Position numbers and translations under genes: made by a program. Positions 63,701 to 64,000 of a stretch of DNA of 64,000 nt are shown in pieces (the stretch's first letter is position 1; each line of letters starts with the position of its first letter). The notes beneath the pieces are model-generated. The model made no database searches, was not told the origin of the DNA, and was given only the letters and a program-made list of their open reading frames with translations. Source of the stretch: Apus apus (Eukaryota > Chordata > Aves > Apodiformes > Apodidae); assembly GCF_020740795.1 (NCBI RefSeq), contig NC_067283.1:130854568-130918567 (forward strand), written 5' to 3'.

Positions 63701-64000
63701 CTTCTTGGAAGCTTTTCAATGTACACTAAATGTACATTAAAAAGCATTTATTTTGTTTTATTTAAAAATTCAGTCCATCCCACCTGCCCGTGCTACTGTT
63801 CAAGATCAGAAGCTTTCCTTCCAACAATTCATAACATAACCACTTATCAAAATTGTCCAAGGTTTGCATAAAATGATGATGAGCAAGTTTGATATAAGAG
63901 CTGGACCCTTTTTCAGAGCAAAGATCAGGGCCTGGCCTTATGATCATGGAAAGAAGTGACTTTTACAACAGCTAGAGAATGGAAAATGTTAGTAAGTTAA
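60771..64000. other. Right end flank, no confirmed feature
   Basis: About 3.2 kb without a recognised gene. Overlapping minus-strand open frames at 60935-61463 contain hydrophobic stretches but match no family I know. Confidence 0.55.

Overview
This is a vertebrate nuclear DNA window, almost certainly from a bird. It carries three intron-rich protein genes in the order NBN - DECR1 - CALB1, the gene order known from human 8q21.3 and the orthologous avian region. The interspersed repeats are mostly CR1 LINE fragments plus two LTR-like stretches, which is the avian pattern. Calbindin can be read to its full 262 codons and resembles chicken calbindin-D28k with a few substitutions, so this is probably a bird other than chicken; the species cannot be named from the sequence.

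Layout. (1) 1-16309, minus strand: the 5' eleven coding exons of NBN (nibrin, the FHA/BRCT subunit of the MRE11-RAD50-NBN double-strand-break complex), 621 codons read continuously through GT-AG junctions. The last exons, which in mammals hold the MRE11- and ATM-binding C terminus, lie beyond the left edge. (2) 16310-20519: the head-to-head spacer between the NBN and DECR1 CpG islands, with one CR1 copy. (3) 20520-34775, plus strand: complete DECR1 (mitochondrial 2,4-dienoyl-CoA reductase), ten exons, 337 codons, with a poly(A) signal. (4) 34776-39826: the tail-to-tail spacer, mostly presumed CALB1 3' UTR and unassigned DNA. (5) 39827-56290, minus strand: complete CALB1 (calbindin-D28k), eleven exons, 262 codons, with a TATA box inside a CpG island. 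(6) 56480-64000: upstream flank with no recognisable gene and one CR1 fragment.

The three genes are neighbours but do not form a pathway: one acts in nuclear DNA repair, one in mitochondrial oxidation of unsaturated fatty acids, and one in cytosolic calcium buffering. I found no new multi-gene system. The most interesting non-routine features are: a decayed second copy of the start of NBN exon 2, fused to a CR1 in NBN intron 1; a head-to-head inverted CR1 pair in DECR1 intron 5; a GC-rich antisense LTR in DECR1 intron 4; and a two-sided poly(A) hexamer motif between the convergent genes. Exon boundaries were read by eye from splice consensus, frame continuity and recalled human and chicken proteins; no alignment was run.
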